Source of the DNA: Betaproteobacteria bacterium HGW-Betaproteobacteria-9
Lineage (GTDB): Bacteria; Pseudomonadota; Gammaproteobacteria; Burkholderiales; Burkholderiaceae_C
Direction: 5' to 3'
Length of the DNA: 64,000 nt
Assembly (NCBI GenBank): GCA_002842215.1
Contig: PHCC01000025.1
Span: forward strand, 1 to 64,000
Part shown: positions 46,484 through 56,152 of the stretch, in pieces
Position numbering within the stretch: position 1 is the first letter of the stretch
Layout: the number at the start of each line of letters is the position of its first letter
Position numbers and translations under genes: made by a program
Notes under the pieces: generated by a model
Seen by the model: the letters and a program-made list of their open reading frames with translations, nothing else
Database searches by the model: none
What the model was told of the DNA's origin: nothing

Positions 46484-46978
46484 ATGCGCCGCTCAATGGA
46501 TTCACAACGGGGCGTCGCAGCCGTCGAATTGGCGATCGTCCTCATTCCGATGCTGGTCCTCTGTTTCGGCATCACCGAACTCGGGCGTGCGCTGTACCAG
46601 TACAACGGTCTGGTCAAGGCCACGCGCGGTGCCGCGCGTTACCTCTCGCAGCAAAGTCTGGCCAGTCCGCCCGCGGGGGAGACCGCTGACGGCATCCGCT
46701 TCAAAGCCCGTTCGCTGGCGCTTTGTGGCGCGTTCGATTGCGACCAGATGCCTGCGTTGGTGCCCAACCTCACACTGGCCATGATTTCCGTGTGCGATCC
46801 CGTGTCTTGCGCAGCCACACACGCCAACGTGCCCACCGGTGAGGGCACCACCAGCCTGGTGACGGTGACCATCGGTGCCGGAGACACCGGCTACGACTTC
46901 ACTTCGATCGTGCCCTGGGTGGTCCCGAGCATCACCTTTGGCCCGATCGGCATCACCATGGCGTCGAGCACGAACTGA
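46484..46978 (+). CDS. TadE-like pseudopilin (first)
   Basis: A 164-residue TadE family protein: RGVAAVELAIVLIPMLVLCFGITELGRALYQYNGLVKATRGAARYLSQQ, with the Glu of a pseudopilin at mature position 5. The start is ATG 46484; a GTG at 46478 overlapping the previous stop is possible. Four Cys in the periplasmic part. Confidence 0.87.
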   Translation: MRRSMDSQRGVAAVELAIVLIPMLVLCFGITELGRALYQYNGLVKATRGAARYLSQQSLASPPAGETADGIRFKARSLALCGAFDCDQMPALVPNLTLAMISVCDPVSCAATHANVPTGEGTTSLVTVTIGAGDTGYDFTSIVPWVVPSITFGPIGITMASSTN

Positions 46979-46988
46979 GGTCACAGCT

Positions 46989-47441
46989 GTGAAACTCACC
47001 CGTCTGCTCCCTGACCCCCACGCCCAGCGCGGCGTGGCTGCGGTCGAATTCGCGCTGATCGCCATCCTGTTCTTTACTCTGTTGCTGGGCATCATGGAGT
47101 TCGGTCGCTGGCTCTTCCTGCTCAACGGGGCCAACGAGGCCACCCGCCTCGGTGCCCGGCTGGCGGTGGTGTGCAGTGTCGAGGCGCCGGGGGAGCTCAC
47201 GCGCATCAAGGCGCGCATGAGCGCGATGACCGGTGGCGGCGTTCCGGCCGCCAACATGGTGCTCGACTACTTTCCGGTGAACTGCGACGCTTCCAACTGC
47301 CGCACCGTGACGGCGCGCATCGTCGGGGCCACCTTTACACCGGTTACCCCTTTCTTTGGTGGCACCTTCGCGATCCCCCAGTTCCCCACCAGCCTGCCGC
47401 GCGAGTACATGACCAGCGCAGGCAACCCGGTGTGCCCATAA
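46989..47441 (+). CDS. TadE-like pseudopilin (second)
   Basis: A 150-residue TadE family protein: QRGVAAVEFALIAILFFTLLLGIMEFGRWLFLLNGANEATRLGARLAVV. Start GTG 46989, 10 bases after the previous stop. The soluble part has paired Cys (FPVNCDASNCRT). Likely forms a heteromeric pseudopilin with the first TadE or TadG-like protein. Confidence 0.87.
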   Translation: MKLTRLLPDPHAQRGVAAVEFALIAILFFTLLLGIMEFGRWLFLLNGANEATRLGARLAVVCSVEAPGELTRIKARMSAMTGGGVPAANMVLDYFPVNCDASNCRTVTARIVGATFTPVTPFFGGTFAIPQFPTSLPREYMTSAGNPVCP

Positions 47442-47454
47442 GACCTAAAACCCC

Positions 47455-48633
47455 ATGTCACACAAAGTTGCCCTCATTTTCGAGACCAACGAAGAGCGCG
47501 ATCAGCTCGTCGGAAAGCTCAAGCCCATGTCCGGTGTGAGCATCAGCGCGCACGTGGGCGGCGCGCGAAGCTTGCAGGGCGTGATGGTCAAGGAGAAGCC
47601 AGACGTGGTGTTGCTGGCGCTGTTGCGGCCGGACGATGCCGCTTTCGAGGTGATTGAGGCCGCGACACTTCGGCACCCGTCGGTGTTGGTGTTGCTGGTG
47701 AGCGAGGACACTGGCCTGACCACGCTCAAGCGCGCGATGCGGGCGGGGGTGCGTGATGTCTTGCCCGGGCCTTTGAACGCGGCTTCTGTCCAGGCTGGGG
47801 TGGATTACGTCAAGGACTCGGAGTCGATCACGTCACGGTTTGTGGACAACGAAGGCACGCTGTACGCGTTCATGTCGGCCAAGGGCGGCTGTGGCGCCAC
47901 CTTTCTCGTGACCAACCTGGCCTACCTGCTCGCCAAGGCATCCAAACGGGTGTTGATCGTTGACCTGAACCTCTACTTCGGCGACGCGGCAAGCTACCTC
48001 ACGAGTCGAAAATCCGAGGTCAGCGTGGTGGATGTGGCGCGCCAGAGTCGCCGGCTCGACGGCTCGCTGCTGGAGGCGAGCGTGCTCAAGGTGCGGGACA
48101 ACCTGCATGTGCTGTGCGCGCCGGAACTGCCCTACAAGCTGGAAGAAGTGACGCCCGAAACCGTGGCGGCCATTCTGGCCCTGGCGCGCACTGAATACGA
48201 TTTCGTGTTGCTCGACATGGCGCGGACCATGGATCCGGCGGCGGTGAAGGCGCTGGACCTGGCCGAACGGATCTACTTGGTGACGGGGCAGACCTTGCCC
48301 GCCCTGCAGGACACACTGCGGATGATCGCTGTCTTCGAGGGTCTGGGCTACGGCCGGGAAAAGATCATGCTGGTGCTGAACCGCTACACCAAGAGCAGTC
48401 AGATTCCATTGGGTGAAGTGGAGCGGACCACGGGTTACAAGGTGGCCCGGGTTCTGCCCGCCAGCGATGACGCGGTGCTGGCCTCCATCAACCAGGGCAT
48501 TCCGCTGGCCAAACTGGCCGCGCGCGATCCCGTGGCGCGTGCGCTGAATGAGTGGGCACAGGCGCTTGCACCGGTTGCGGTGAATGCCGGCGGTAAACCG
48601 AGCTGGTTTTCGACGCTCACGGGCGGGATGTGA
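47455..48633 (+). CDS. cpaE: Tad localisation ATPase CpaE/TadZ
   Basis: A 392-residue protein with an N-terminal atypical receiver domain (residues 1-125; VALIFETNEERDQLV, VLLALLRPDDAAFEVIEAA) and a MinD/ParA-like ATPase domain. The P-loop is AKGGCGAT at 142-149, so it keeps the first Lys of the deviant Walker A but not the usual Lys before Thr (KGGVGKT). Switch region VLIVDLNLYFGDAASYL. It places the pilus machine at the cell pole in relatives. Confidence 0.92.
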   Translation: MSHKVALIFETNEERDQLVGKLKPMSGVSISAHVGGARSLQGVMVKEKPDVVLLALLRPDDAAFEVIEAATLRHPSVLVLLVSEDTGLTTLKRAMRAGVRDVLPGPLNAASVQAGVDYVKDSESITSRFVDNEGTLYAFMSAKGGCGATFLVTNLAYLLAKASKRVLIVDLNLYFGDAASYLTSRKSEVSVVDVARQSRRLDGSLLEASVLKVRDNLHVLCAPELPYKLEEVTPETVAAILALARTEYDFVLLDMARTMDPAAVKALDLAERIYLVTGQTLPALQDTLRMIAVFEGLGYGREKIMLVLNRYTKSSQIPLGEVERTTGYKVARVLPASDDAVLASINQGIPLAKLAARDPVARALNEWAQALAPVAVNAGGKPSWFSTLTGGM

Positions 48634-48677
48634 ATCACAACGCGCCCTTTCATCCCCATTGACCGAGCACTGACACC

Positions 48678-50039
48678 ATGAACCTGAGAGTCACCACCCC
48701 CGAACTGCGCAGTCCCACCCGCCTGAATGGGTCGGAGGAGGACGGCAGCACCCCGACGTCTGGCGCGACGCAGTACCACGCGCTCAGGGACCAGTTGCAT
48801 GCCCAGTTGCTCGGGCGGATCGATCTGGAGGTGATGGGCAGCATGAAGCCCGAGCGCCTGCGCGAGGAGCTGGGCGTTCTGACCGAGCGCTTGCTGGTGG
48901 AATCGGGTGCGGCGCTGAACGCGCAGGAACGCAAGCGGATGGTGCTGGACATCCAGGACGAGATCATGGGCCTGGGGCCGCTGGAGCCACTGCTGGCCGA
49001 CCCCACGGTGTCGGACATTCTGGTGAACGGTCCGAACCAGGTGTTCGTGGAGCGGCGGGGCAAGCTGGAGCTGACCGAGGTGGTGTTTTCCGACAGCGAC
49101 CACTTGATGAAGATCATCGACAAGATCGTGTCGCGTATCGGTCGTCGTGTGGACGAATCGAGCCCCATGGTGGATGCGCGCCTGCCCGACGGTTCGCGTG
49201 TGAACGCGATCATTCCGCCCCTCGCGCTGGATGGCCCGCTGCTGTCCATCCGCCGTTTTGCCGTCGTGCCGCTCACCATTCGCGATCTGATCGACAAACG
49301 CTCGCTCACACCCATGCTCGCCGAACTGCTTTCGGCCATGGTGCAGGCCAAGATGAACGTCGTGATCTCGGGTGGCACCGGGACCGGCAAGACGACGTTG
49401 CTCAACGTGTTGTCGGCGTCCATCCCGCACCGGGAGCGCATCGTGACGATCGAGGATGCCGCTGAACTGCAGTTGCAGCAGCCCCACGTGGTGCGCCTGG
49501 AAACACGCCCGCCCAACATCGAAGGCAAGGGGGAGGTGGACCAGCGTGCGCTGGTGCGCAACAGCCTGCGCATGCGCCCGGACCGCATCATCCTCGGCGA
49601 GGTGCGGGGTGCCGAGGTGCTGGACATGCTGCAGGCCATGAACACGGGTCACGAGGGGTCCATGGTCACGGTGCACGCCAACAGTCCACGCGATGCGCTG
49701 ACCCGTCTGGAAAACATGTCGGGCTACGGTGGCGCGGTGATCGCGCAGGACGCGATGCGCCAGCAGATCAGTTCGGCCATCAACGCCGTTATCCAGATCG
49801 CGCGACTCAACGATGGCCGCCGCAAAATCATCAGCCTGCAGGAAGTCACCGGCATGGAGGGTGACGTCATCACGATGCAGGAGGTCTACCGCTTTACGCA
49901 AACGGGTGTCGCACCCGATGGATCGGTGGAGGGCCATTTCCGTGCGACCGGGGTGCGGCCCAAGTTCATGGAGCGGCTCAAGAGCTACGGTCTGGAGGTT
50001 TCCGAGTCGACCTTTGACCCTTCACTGATCTACGAGTGA
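48678..50039 (+). CDS. cpaF: Tad pilus motor ATPase CpaF/TadA
   Basis: A 453-residue GspE-superfamily secretion ATPase. Walker [12 protein letters not shown] (about 232-242), Asp box [12 protein letters not shown], Walker [37 protein letters not shown] with the His box. The N-terminal region has [21 protein letters not shown]. Hexameric engine for Flp pilus extension and retraction. Confidence 0.95.
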   Translation: MNLRVTTPELRSPTRLNGSEEDGSTPTSGATQYHALRDQLHAQLLGRIDLEVMGSMKPERLREELGVLTERLLVESGAALNAQERKRMVLDIQDEIMGLGPLEPLLADPTVSDILVNGPNQVFVERRGKLELTEVVFSDSDHLMKIIDKIVSRIGRRVDESSPMVDARLPDGSRVNAIIPPLALDGPLLSIRRFAVVPLTIRDLIDKRSLTPMLAELLSAMVQAKMNVVISGGTGTGKTTLLNVLSASIPHRERIVTIEDAAELQLQQPHVVRLETRPPNIEGKGEVDQRALVRNSLRMRPDRIILGEVRGAEVLDMLQAMNTGHEGSMVTVHANSPRDALTRLENMSGYGGAVIAQDAMRQQISSAINAVIQIARLNDGRRKIISLQEVTGMEGDVITMQEVYRFTQTGVAPDGSVEGHFRATGVRPKFMERLKSYGLEVSESTFDPSLIYE

Positions 50040-50043
50040 CGTC

Positions 50044-51021
50044 ATGAACCTGAGTTTTGCCCTGTTCGTGGTGGTGGGTTTCGTGGCCGTGGTGCTGCTG
50101 ATCGAGGGCCTGTTTGTGTATTGGAGCGACACCAAGAGCCCCGAGGTGCGCCGGGTGAGCGAGCGTCTGCGGGCCATCTCGGCCGGTGGACACACCGATG
50201 CCTCGGAGCTCAAGCTGCTCAAGCAGCGCATGCTCAGTGACAGCCCGACCCTGCAGCGGCTGCTGCTGCGCGTGCCGCGTGTCCAGCAGGTGGATCGGCT
50301 GATGCTGCAGGCCGGCGACAGCAACACGGTGTCGCACCTGCTGTCGATGTGCGGGATCTTCGGCATCGCTGGGCTGCTGGTCGGACTGCTGCAGCGCTGG
50401 CCTTGGTACAGCACTTTGGCGCTGGCACTGGCGCTGGGGGCGGTGCCGATGCTGTGGCTGATTCGGCGCCGCAACAAACGGCTGCAGCAGATTGAAGTGC
50501 AACTGCCTGATGCGCTGGGCCTTATTTCCCGCGCCTTGCGCGCCGGTCATTCGTTCCCGTCGACCCTGAGCATGGTGGGAACCGAAGCGCCGGAACCCAT
50601 CGCGGGGGAATTTCGCATCACCTCCGACGAAATCGGTTTCGGGGTCTCGATCGACAACGCACTCAACAACCTGGCCACGCGCGTGCCCAGCGCGGACATG
50701 AGCTACTTCGCCATGGCGGTGATCATCCAGCGCGAAACCGGTGGCAACCTCTCGGAGTTGCTGTCCAAGCTATCGGAACTGGTGCGCGAGCGTTTCAAGC
50801 TGTTTGCGAAGGTGCGGGTGCTGGCCGCAGAAGGCAAGCTCTCGGCCTACATCCTGACGGGGTTGCCGTTTTGCGTGGCGCTGGCCATCAACATCCTGAA
50901 CCCCAAGTACCTGGCGGTGCTGTTCACCGATCCGGCCGGCATCCTGGTGGTGTATGGGGCGTTGACCATGATGGTCATCGGCATCTTCGTGATGTGGCGG
51001 ATCATCGACATCAAGGTCTGA
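50044..51021 (+). CDS. tadB: Tad inner-membrane platform protein TadB
   Basis: A 325-residue membrane protein with a T2SSF domain (LPDALGLISRALRAGHSFPSTLSMVGTEAPEPIAGEFRITSDEIGFGVSIDNALNNLATR ... MAVIIQRETGGNLSELLSKLSELVRERFKLFAKVRVLAAEGKLSAYIL). Hydrophobic segments at both ends. Works with TadC as the platform for CpaF. Starts four bases after the cpaF stop. Confidence 0.93.
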   Translation: MNLSFALFVVVGFVAVVLLIEGLFVYWSDTKSPEVRRVSERLRAISAGGHTDASELKLLKQRMLSDSPTLQRLLLRVPRVQQVDRLMLQAGDSNTVSHLLSMCGIFGIAGLLVGLLQRWPWYSTLALALALGAVPMLWLIRRRNKRLQQIEVQLPDALGLISRALRAGHSFPSTLSMVGTEAPEPIAGEFRITSDEIGFGVSIDNALNNLATRVPSADMSYFAMAVIIQRETGGNLSELLSKLSELVRERFKLFAKVRVLAAEGKLSAYILTGLPFCVALAINILNPKYLAVLFTDPAGILVVYGALTMMVIGIFVMWRIIDIKV

Positions 51022-51032
51022 GGACGACACCC

Positions 51033-51980
51033 ATGAACACACAATGGATTCTTCTTGGGCTGGTGTTTCTGGCGGTGGCCGGGTTCACGCTCGGTCTGGC
51101 GCAATGGCTGAATCGGGACGAGGTGGTCAAACGCCGCCTGGGCGAAATCACCGATCACCGGCCACCAGATGGTCCAGGACTGGAAGGCAATGCGGAATGG
51201 CATGCCAAGGTGGTGAAGGTCGTGGGCCCCATGGCCCGGCTCTCGACGCCCAAGGAAGGATGGGAGGGGTCCAGTCTGCGTGTGCGCTTCATGCAGGCGG
51301 GGTTGCGCGAGTCGTCATGGCCCGCGCTCTTTTTTGCCACCAAAACGGTGCTGGCGCTGGGCTTGCCCGGGTTGCTGATCCTGTACGCAGGCCTGCGCAA
51401 TGTGACCCTGGAGCTCAACACGGGGCTGATGCTGCTCCTGTTGCTGGTGGCCTTCGGGTATTACCTGCCGAACGTTGTGCTTTCGCGTATGGTGGCCCAG
51501 CGGCGCGAGAGCCTGCAGAATGCGCTGCCGGATGCGCTGGATTTGATGATCGTCTGTGTGGAAGCCGGCCTGGGCTTGGATGCGGCCATGAACCGGGCCG
51601 CCAGTGAGATCGGTATGCGCAGCGAGGCGCTGTCGGACGAGCTGAACCTGCTCGCGCTGGAGCTGCGCATGGGTGTCAAGCGGGAACTGGCTTTGCGCAA
51701 CCTGGCGCTGCGCTCGGGCGTGGACGACATTTCGTCGTTTGTGGCCATGCTGGTGCAGGCCGATCGGTTTGGCACCAACGTGGCCGAGGCCTTGCGCATT
51801 CAGGCCGAAACGATGCGGACGCACCGCCGTTTGCGTGCTGAAGAGCGGGCGGCCAAGATTCCGTTGAAGCTGCTGTTTCCCCTGATCTTTTTCATCTTCC
51901 CGTCCCTCATGGTCGTGCTGATGGGTCCCGCCATGATCAGCATCTACCGGGTGTTGTTGCCCACCATGGGCGGTCGTTGA
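51033..51980 (+). CDS. tadC: Tad inner-membrane platform protein TadC
   Basis: A 315-residue membrane protein with T2SSF domain (LPDALDLMIVCVEAGLGLDAAMNRAASEIGMRSEALSDELNLLALELRMGVKRELALRNLALRSGVDDISSFVAMLVQADRFGTNVAEALRIQA). ATG 51033 gives the N-terminal anchor (MNTQWILLGLVFLAVAGFTLGL); the longer frame upstream overlaps tadB. Confidence 0.93.
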   Translation: MNTQWILLGLVFLAVAGFTLGLAQWLNRDEVVKRRLGEITDHRPPDGPGLEGNAEWHAKVVKVVGPMARLSTPKEGWEGSSLRVRFMQAGLRESSWPALFFATKTVLALGLPGLLILYAGLRNVTLELNTGLMLLLLLVAFGYYLPNVVLSRMVAQRRESLQNALPDALDLMIVCVEAGLGLDAAMNRAASEIGMRSEALSDELNLLALELRMGVKRELALRNLALRSGVDDISSFVAMLVQADRFGTNVAEALRIQAETMRTHRRLRAEERAAKIPLKLLFPLIFFIFPSLMVVLMGPAMISIYRVLLPTMGGR

Positions 51981-51999
51981 CTTTGCAGGAGGTATCACC

Positions 52000-53142
52000 A
52001 TGAAACTCAAGACTTTGGCATCGCTGTCGATTCTGGGCAGCCTGATGGGCTGCTCAAGCATGTTGCCGGGCGACTCGCTCGGCTCCCCGAACGCACGCCC
52101 CGGAGCCGCAGTCCCGGTGAAGATGGCGCTGTCGCCGCCGGTCGGTACGGCCATGGCTGAGCACGAGGTGTTGTATGTCACCGGGCGTTCTGCGCATGGC
52201 GCTGGGCACTTTGCCCGGGCGGTGGCGTATTACGAACGGACGCTGGCGATCAAGCCGGACCACCTGGGTGCGTTGAATGCGCTGGGCGTGTTGCATGCGC
52301 AGGCGGGGCGAACTGCCGAGGCCCTGGCGTTGTTTGACAGGGCGCGTGTGCTAGAACCCCTGGCCGCCCATGTTCACAACAACATGGGCTATGCGCTCCT
52401 GCACGCCAAACGGCTCAAGGAAGCCGAGCTCACGTTGCGGGTGGCCCGGCAACTGGACCCGAACAGTCTGCAGATCCTGGAGAACCTGGATCTGCTGGCG
52501 AAAGCCCAAATCGAACACGACGAACGCAACCAGCCGGCGTCTGAAAGTCTGCAGGCGGGAGAGTCCATTGCCGCGCAGAACGCAGACCATCCCGCGGGGC
52601 CGCATCTGGTGGCCGTGGCGCCGAATGTGTTTGAGCTTCGCACCGCGGGGCCACAAGCCATCGAAGCGATGGCCAGTTCACAGGCTGCGGCAGCGGAGCT
52701 GTCCGCGAACGAACCGGAGGCGCAACCGCAGGCCCTGGCCTTGAGCCGGGAACTTACCGCAGGGGAGCCTGCAGTGGCCCAGGCGGAGCAACCACGCCCG
52801 GCCCTGATTGAAGTCTCGAACGGCACGGGTGCGCCCCGTCTGGCCCGGCGCACGGCGAACAAACTGGCACCGACGGGCGTCTTTGCAACCCGATTGAGCA
52901 ATGCCCGTTCGTTCAAGCAGTCAAAGACCTTGGTTCAGTACCTGGCTGGACAGGAGAGCGTGGTGGACGCGCTGTTGGCTTCGCTGCCCATGCCGGTTCA
53001 GGCGGTGCAAGTGGCTGCACTGGTGGGTGGGGCGCAGGTCCGTCTGGTGCTGGGGCACGATGGTGCGGGCAAGGCGATTGCACTGTGGGCACAACCCGAT
53101 ACCAGCCGTTTTGCAGCAGCGGGATTGAAGCGCAATCTTTGA
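52000..53142 (+). CDS. tadD: TadD-like TPR lipoprotein with C-terminal LytR_C-like domain
   Basis: A 380-residue lipoprotein (lipobox LMGC, Cys about residue 18). Residues about 55-170 hold TPR motifs (AVAYYERTLAIKPDHLGALNALGVLHAQAGRTAEALALFDRARVLEPLAAHVHNNMGYALLHAKRLKEAELTLRVAR). A low-complexity Ala/Glu linker follows, then a C-terminal LytR_C-like domain (ALIEVSNGTGAPRLARRTANKLAPTGVFATRLSNARSF). TadD is needed for pilus assembly in relatives. Ribosome-binding site GCAGGAGG. Last gene of the tad locus. Confidence 0.85.
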   Translation: MKLKTLASLSILGSLMGCSSMLPGDSLGSPNARPGAAVPVKMALSPPVGTAMAEHEVLYVTGRSAHGAGHFARAVAYYERTLAIKPDHLGALNALGVLHAQAGRTAEALALFDRARVLEPLAAHVHNNMGYALLHAKRLKEAELTLRVARQLDPNSLQILENLDLLAKAQIEHDERNQPASESLQAGESIAAQNADHPAGPHLVAVAPNVFELRTAGPQAIEAMASSQAAAAELSANEPEAQPQALALSRELTAGEPAVAQAEQPRPALIEVSNGTGAPRLARRTANKLAPTGVFATRLSNARSFKQSKTLVQYLAGQESVVDALLASLPMPVQAVQVAALVGGAQVRLVLGHDGAGKAIALWAQPDTSRFAAAGLKRNL

Positions 53143-53164
53143 CGTCGGTTTGTGCCACACGGGG

Positions 53165-53187
53165 TGAACAGGTGCCACGCCTGTTCA
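53165..53187. terminator. Bidirectional hairpin between tadD and the CsgG-like cluster
   Basis: TGAACAGG and CCTGTTCA form an 8-base perfect stem with a 7-base loop, in the 42-base gap between two convergent genes; the distal arm overlaps the stop codon of the SEL1-repeat gene. No long T-tract, so a Rho-independent terminator is likely but not certain. Confidence 0.55.
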
Positions 53188-54342
53188 GGGGATGCGGCTG
53201 CGCCAGACTTCGGGCAAGAAGTCGACCAATGGCGTGGCTTCGCGCTGCAACTGGCGCTGGCCGTTGCCCGTGCGCCGGCTGGGCGTTTCCTGTGAGAGGT
53301 CCAGTTCGCCGAGTTGCTTGATCCAGGCCACATCCAGACCCCCGTTGACCAGCGGGCGGGAGAAGATCAAGGCCAGCATGCGCCGGGCTTCGGCGCTGCC
53401 CTGGGCCTCGGCGAGGCGGTAGTAGCGAATGGCTTCGGTGTAGTTGACCGGCGTGCCTTCCCCCCGGTGGTGGCGCCGGGCTTGGTTCAGCAGTTCCAGC
53501 GGCAGGCGCGAGGCATCGGGCTGGGGCTTCCGGGGGATCTGCAACTGGTCGGCCACGATGGCGGCGTTGATGCCCGCCACGGCCGATTTCGGCGCAGCGG
53601 CGCGGAAGTACTGCAGCGCTTCGGTGTCGCGCCCGGCCGCCACGCTGTCCATGCCGAGTTCGATCAGGGCATGGACGTCGCCGGCCCGTGCCGCCCGCTG
53701 CAGCAGGGCTCTCGCCGGGAGCGGTTCGTCGATGGCGTCGGTGTCCACGCCCGGTCGGGCCAGGCGCAGGGGCGCCAGACGGGCGGCCACCAGCCATTCG
53801 AGGTACTGGGCGCGGGGCAGGTGGGTGCGGCGCAGCGGTGCCAGCCACTGGCGGGCCGCCGCCGGGTTGGCCGGACCCTGGCAACCGTCGATCTCGCACC
53901 AGGCGAGCCCGGCCAGGGCGATGCTGGCGTTCTGCTGGTGTGCCCGTTCGAACCACTTCTTCGCCTCGCCGCTGTCTTGCGGCACACCGGCGCCGTGCAG
54001 GTGGATGAGGCCCAGTTGCCAGGCGGCCTGTCCGGCCGCGCGCGTGCGGCCGGTGGCAACCCGGCGCAAGGCATCGAGTTCGGCCAGCACCGCCGCGTCG
54101 GGCGCGTCCGGCAGGCGGATCGGCGCCTGGTGCAGTGGTGTGACCTCGATGGGGTCGGCGTGGAGGGGGGCGGCCTCGATCGGCGCGGCCTCCATGGGTT
54201 CCGCCCTGATCGGCGCCGCAGCGGGGACGGGGCCGGTGGCCAGGGCGAGCGGGACCAATGCCGAGAGCAGCAGCGAGGTGAAGGCGCGACGCAACCGGCG
54301 CGCCGGTTGTGCGCCGCTGCGGGCGGTGGACTCGGGTCCCAT
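53185..54342 (-). CDS. SEL1-repeat periplasmic protein of the CsgG-like cluster
   Basis: A 385-residue protein with an N-terminal hydrophobic segment/signal peptide (RRAFTSLLLSALVPLALATGPVPAAA), a short repetitive stretch of alternating Ala/Pro/Glu/Ile (RAEPMEAAPIEAAPLHADPIEVTPLHQAPI), then SEL1/TPR-like helices (GQAAWQLGLIHLHGAGVPQDSGEAKKWFERAHQQN; NYTEAIRYYRLAEAQGSAEARRMLALIFSRPLVNGG). Start ATG 54342. It lies 47 bases after the CsgG-like gene and is the last of four same-strand genes, so it is probably a periplasmic scaffold or accessory of that export system. Confidence 0.8.
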   Translation of the reverse strand: MGPESTARSGAQPARRLRRAFTSLLLSALVPLALATGPVPAAAPIRAEPMEAAPIEAAPLHADPIEVTPLHQAPIRLPDAPDAAVLAELDALRRVATGRTRAAGQAAWQLGLIHLHGAGVPQDSGEAKKWFERAHQQNASIALAGLAWCEIDGCQGPANPAAARQWLAPLRRTHLPRAQYLEWLVAARLAPLRLARPGVDTDAIDEPLPARALLQRAARAGDVHALIELGMDSVAAGRDTEALQYFRAAAPKSAVAGINAAIVADQLQIPRKPQPDASRLPLELLNQARRHHRGEGTPVNYTEAIRYYRLAEAQGSAEARRMLALIFSRPLVNGGLDVAWIKQLGELDLSQETPSRRTGNGQRQLQREATPLVDFLPEVWRSRIP

Positions 54343-54389
54343 GGGATGCCGTTCGAAACCGACGGGGTGGCGTTGCGCGGCCTGCCGGC

Positions 54390-56123
54390 TCAGCGCTTTG
54401 CCGCTGCGGCTGAAGCTGGCGCGGGGGCCGCCACCGGCACAACACGCTTGGGCGTCACCCGCCACTGCATGCGCTGCTTCGCAAACGGCATGCCGCCTTC
54501 GGTGGCCTGGCTGAACGCGGCTTCGATGCTGTCCATGCCGCTCATGCCGGCGATCACCGCCAGACCCGGCGCCTGCATGTTTTCGGGCAGGCGGGGCAGC
54601 ACGTCTTCGCCCGTGGCGAAACACATCACCGCCTCTTCGCCCGGCTGGCCGGCGTCCAGCACAAAGCCGGGGCTGGGCACCATCCAGTCGGGGATGCGCA
54701 CGGTCTGGTTGGCCGACACCAGCGACGAGGGGTTGGTCGCGTTGGGCAGCAGGCGGATCATGCCGCCCTGCGAGGCCTGCATGTAGCAGTAGAGATGCGA
54801 AGCGCGCGACACCGTGGCCGAGAGGAAGATCTGCGTGCCCTGCTCGAACACCGACTTGTCGGCCACCAGATTCTCGATCTGCAGGTTCAGGTGCAGCGGA
54901 TCGGCTTCTGCGCCCAGCGCGAGGCCCGTGGGGGCCGCGGTGACCTGGCCATCGGCCACGCTGGGGATCGCGGGCTCGGTGTTGCCCGTGTTCCAGCCCA
55001 CGCGCAGCAACTGGCCTTTGTCACCCAGGGTCACGTAGTTTCTGAGGGCCCGTTCGTAGGTCATGAAATCCACCACGCCGGTGACCACCATGCCCTGGTC
55101 GGCCTGGTACTTGGCGATGGCGGCACGCACGGTGGGGTGGTTGACCGGCAGCTTCACGGTTTCCGTGGTCAGGTAGCCGCCGCTGCGCAGCGACTTCATC
55201 ACCAGCGCCTGCTGCACCGCCGTCGCGCCTTCGTCGTGCCAGTCGCGCAGCTGGCGCTGGAAGTCCGGGTGGTTCTGCTCCAGCGTCAGGCATTGCCAGT
55301 AGGGCACGCGCGCCCACTTGCCGGCCAGCTCGATCATGGCCAGTTCGACCAGGGTGCGCACGGCGGCCCCCGAACCCTGGGTGTAGTCGCGCCCGACGTT
55401 GAATTGCCAGCCGTAATCGCCGATGCGACCCGCGAGGTCCAGCCCCTGCCCCCCAGAACCAACGATCACTTCGTTGGCCGAATCGAGCCCCGGAATGAGC
55501 GTGCGCGAGCGGAAATCGCCCAAGTGCAGCTCCATGCCGATGATGGTGGCGCTCTTGTCCCGGCTGTAGCCGGTCTCCAGGCGCGAAGCCGAGGTGCCGA
55601 CGTCGAAACGGTTGTTGATCACGTTCTGGTCGACGAAGGCCACCGCCCCCGAGACATACAGCGCCGGACGCTGCAGCCGGATCTGGTTGTTGTTGAGCAG
55701 GATGGTGGTGAGGTTCTGCACCGTGTCCTGGCGGGCAATGTCCACCTCGAAGTCGACGTACCTGAACGCATTGCTCAGGCGCGACATCTGCGAGATGGCG
55801 GTGATGATCATGTCCTTGGTCGCGACGGGGACGCGCCCGGAAAAATCGGGGATCTGTTTGCTGGTGATCAGGGTGGTGGGGATCTGGGCATCACGGAAAA
55901 GCCGGTCCATGCACATGAGCGAGTCCGAGAAGCTCGACAGTGAACGCACCGGCCGGGTGGCCGGACGGTCCAGTGCATGTGCATGGGACTGGTAGCTGGC
56001 GTCCTTGCGGGCGTCCATGGGTGTGGAGCAGCCGCTCATCAGCAGCGCGGTTGCCAGCAGTGATGCGATCAGGCGTCGCCCTGGTTGACGCAGTGCCCGG
56101 GTGCCAATGTGCAGGATGTCCAT
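54390..56123 (-). CDS. CsgG/HfaB-like outer-membrane lipoprotein with PG-binding and DUF4384-like domains
   Basis: A 577-residue lipoprotein (lipobox LMSGC). Residues about 60-290 resemble the CsgG/HfaB secretion-channel fold: VATKDMIITAISQMSRLSNAFRYVDFEVD, then RPALYVSGAVAFVDQNV, ATIIGMELHLGDFRSRTLIPG, and AAVRTLVELAMIELAGKWARVPYWQCL. About 310-375 looks like a peptidoglycan-binding repeat (SLRSGGYLT ... HPTVRAAIAKYQADQGMVVTGVVDFMTYERAL). About 415-530 resembles DUF4384 (PLHLNLQIENLVADKSVFEQGTQIFLSATVSRASHLYCYMQ). CsgG itself is about 260 residues, so the two extra domains are notable. It should form the outer-membrane pore for the repeat protein at 56673. Domain calls are by eye. Confidence 0.75.
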   Translation of the reverse strand: MDILHIGTRALRQPGRRLIASLLATALLMSGCSTPMDARKDASYQSHAHALDRPATRPVRSLSSFSDSLMCMDRLFRDAQIPTTLITSKQIPDFSGRVPVATKDMIITAISQMSRLSNAFRYVDFEVDIARQDTVQNLTTILLNNNQIRLQRPALYVSGAVAFVDQNVINNRFDVGTSASRLETGYSRDKSATIIGMELHLGDFRSRTLIPGLDSANEVIVGSGGQGLDLAGRIGDYGWQFNVGRDYTQGSGAAVRTLVELAMIELAGKWARVPYWQCLTLEQNHPDFQRQLRDWHDEGATAVQQALVMKSLRSGGYLTTETVKLPVNHPTVRAAIAKYQADQGMVVTGVVDFMTYERALRNYVTLGDKGQLLRVGWNTGNTEPAIPSVADGQVTAAPTGLALGAEADPLHLNLQIENLVADKSVFEQGTQIFLSATVSRASHLYCYMQASQGGMIRLLPNATNPSSLVSANQTVRIPDWMVPSPGFVLDAGQPGEEAVMCFATGEDVLPRLPENMQAPGLAVIAGMSGMDSIEAAFSQATEGGMPFAKQRMQWRVTPKRVVPVAAPAPASAAAAKR

Positions 56124-56152
56124 GATGTCCTCGCCCTCTGGGTGTTTTCGTT

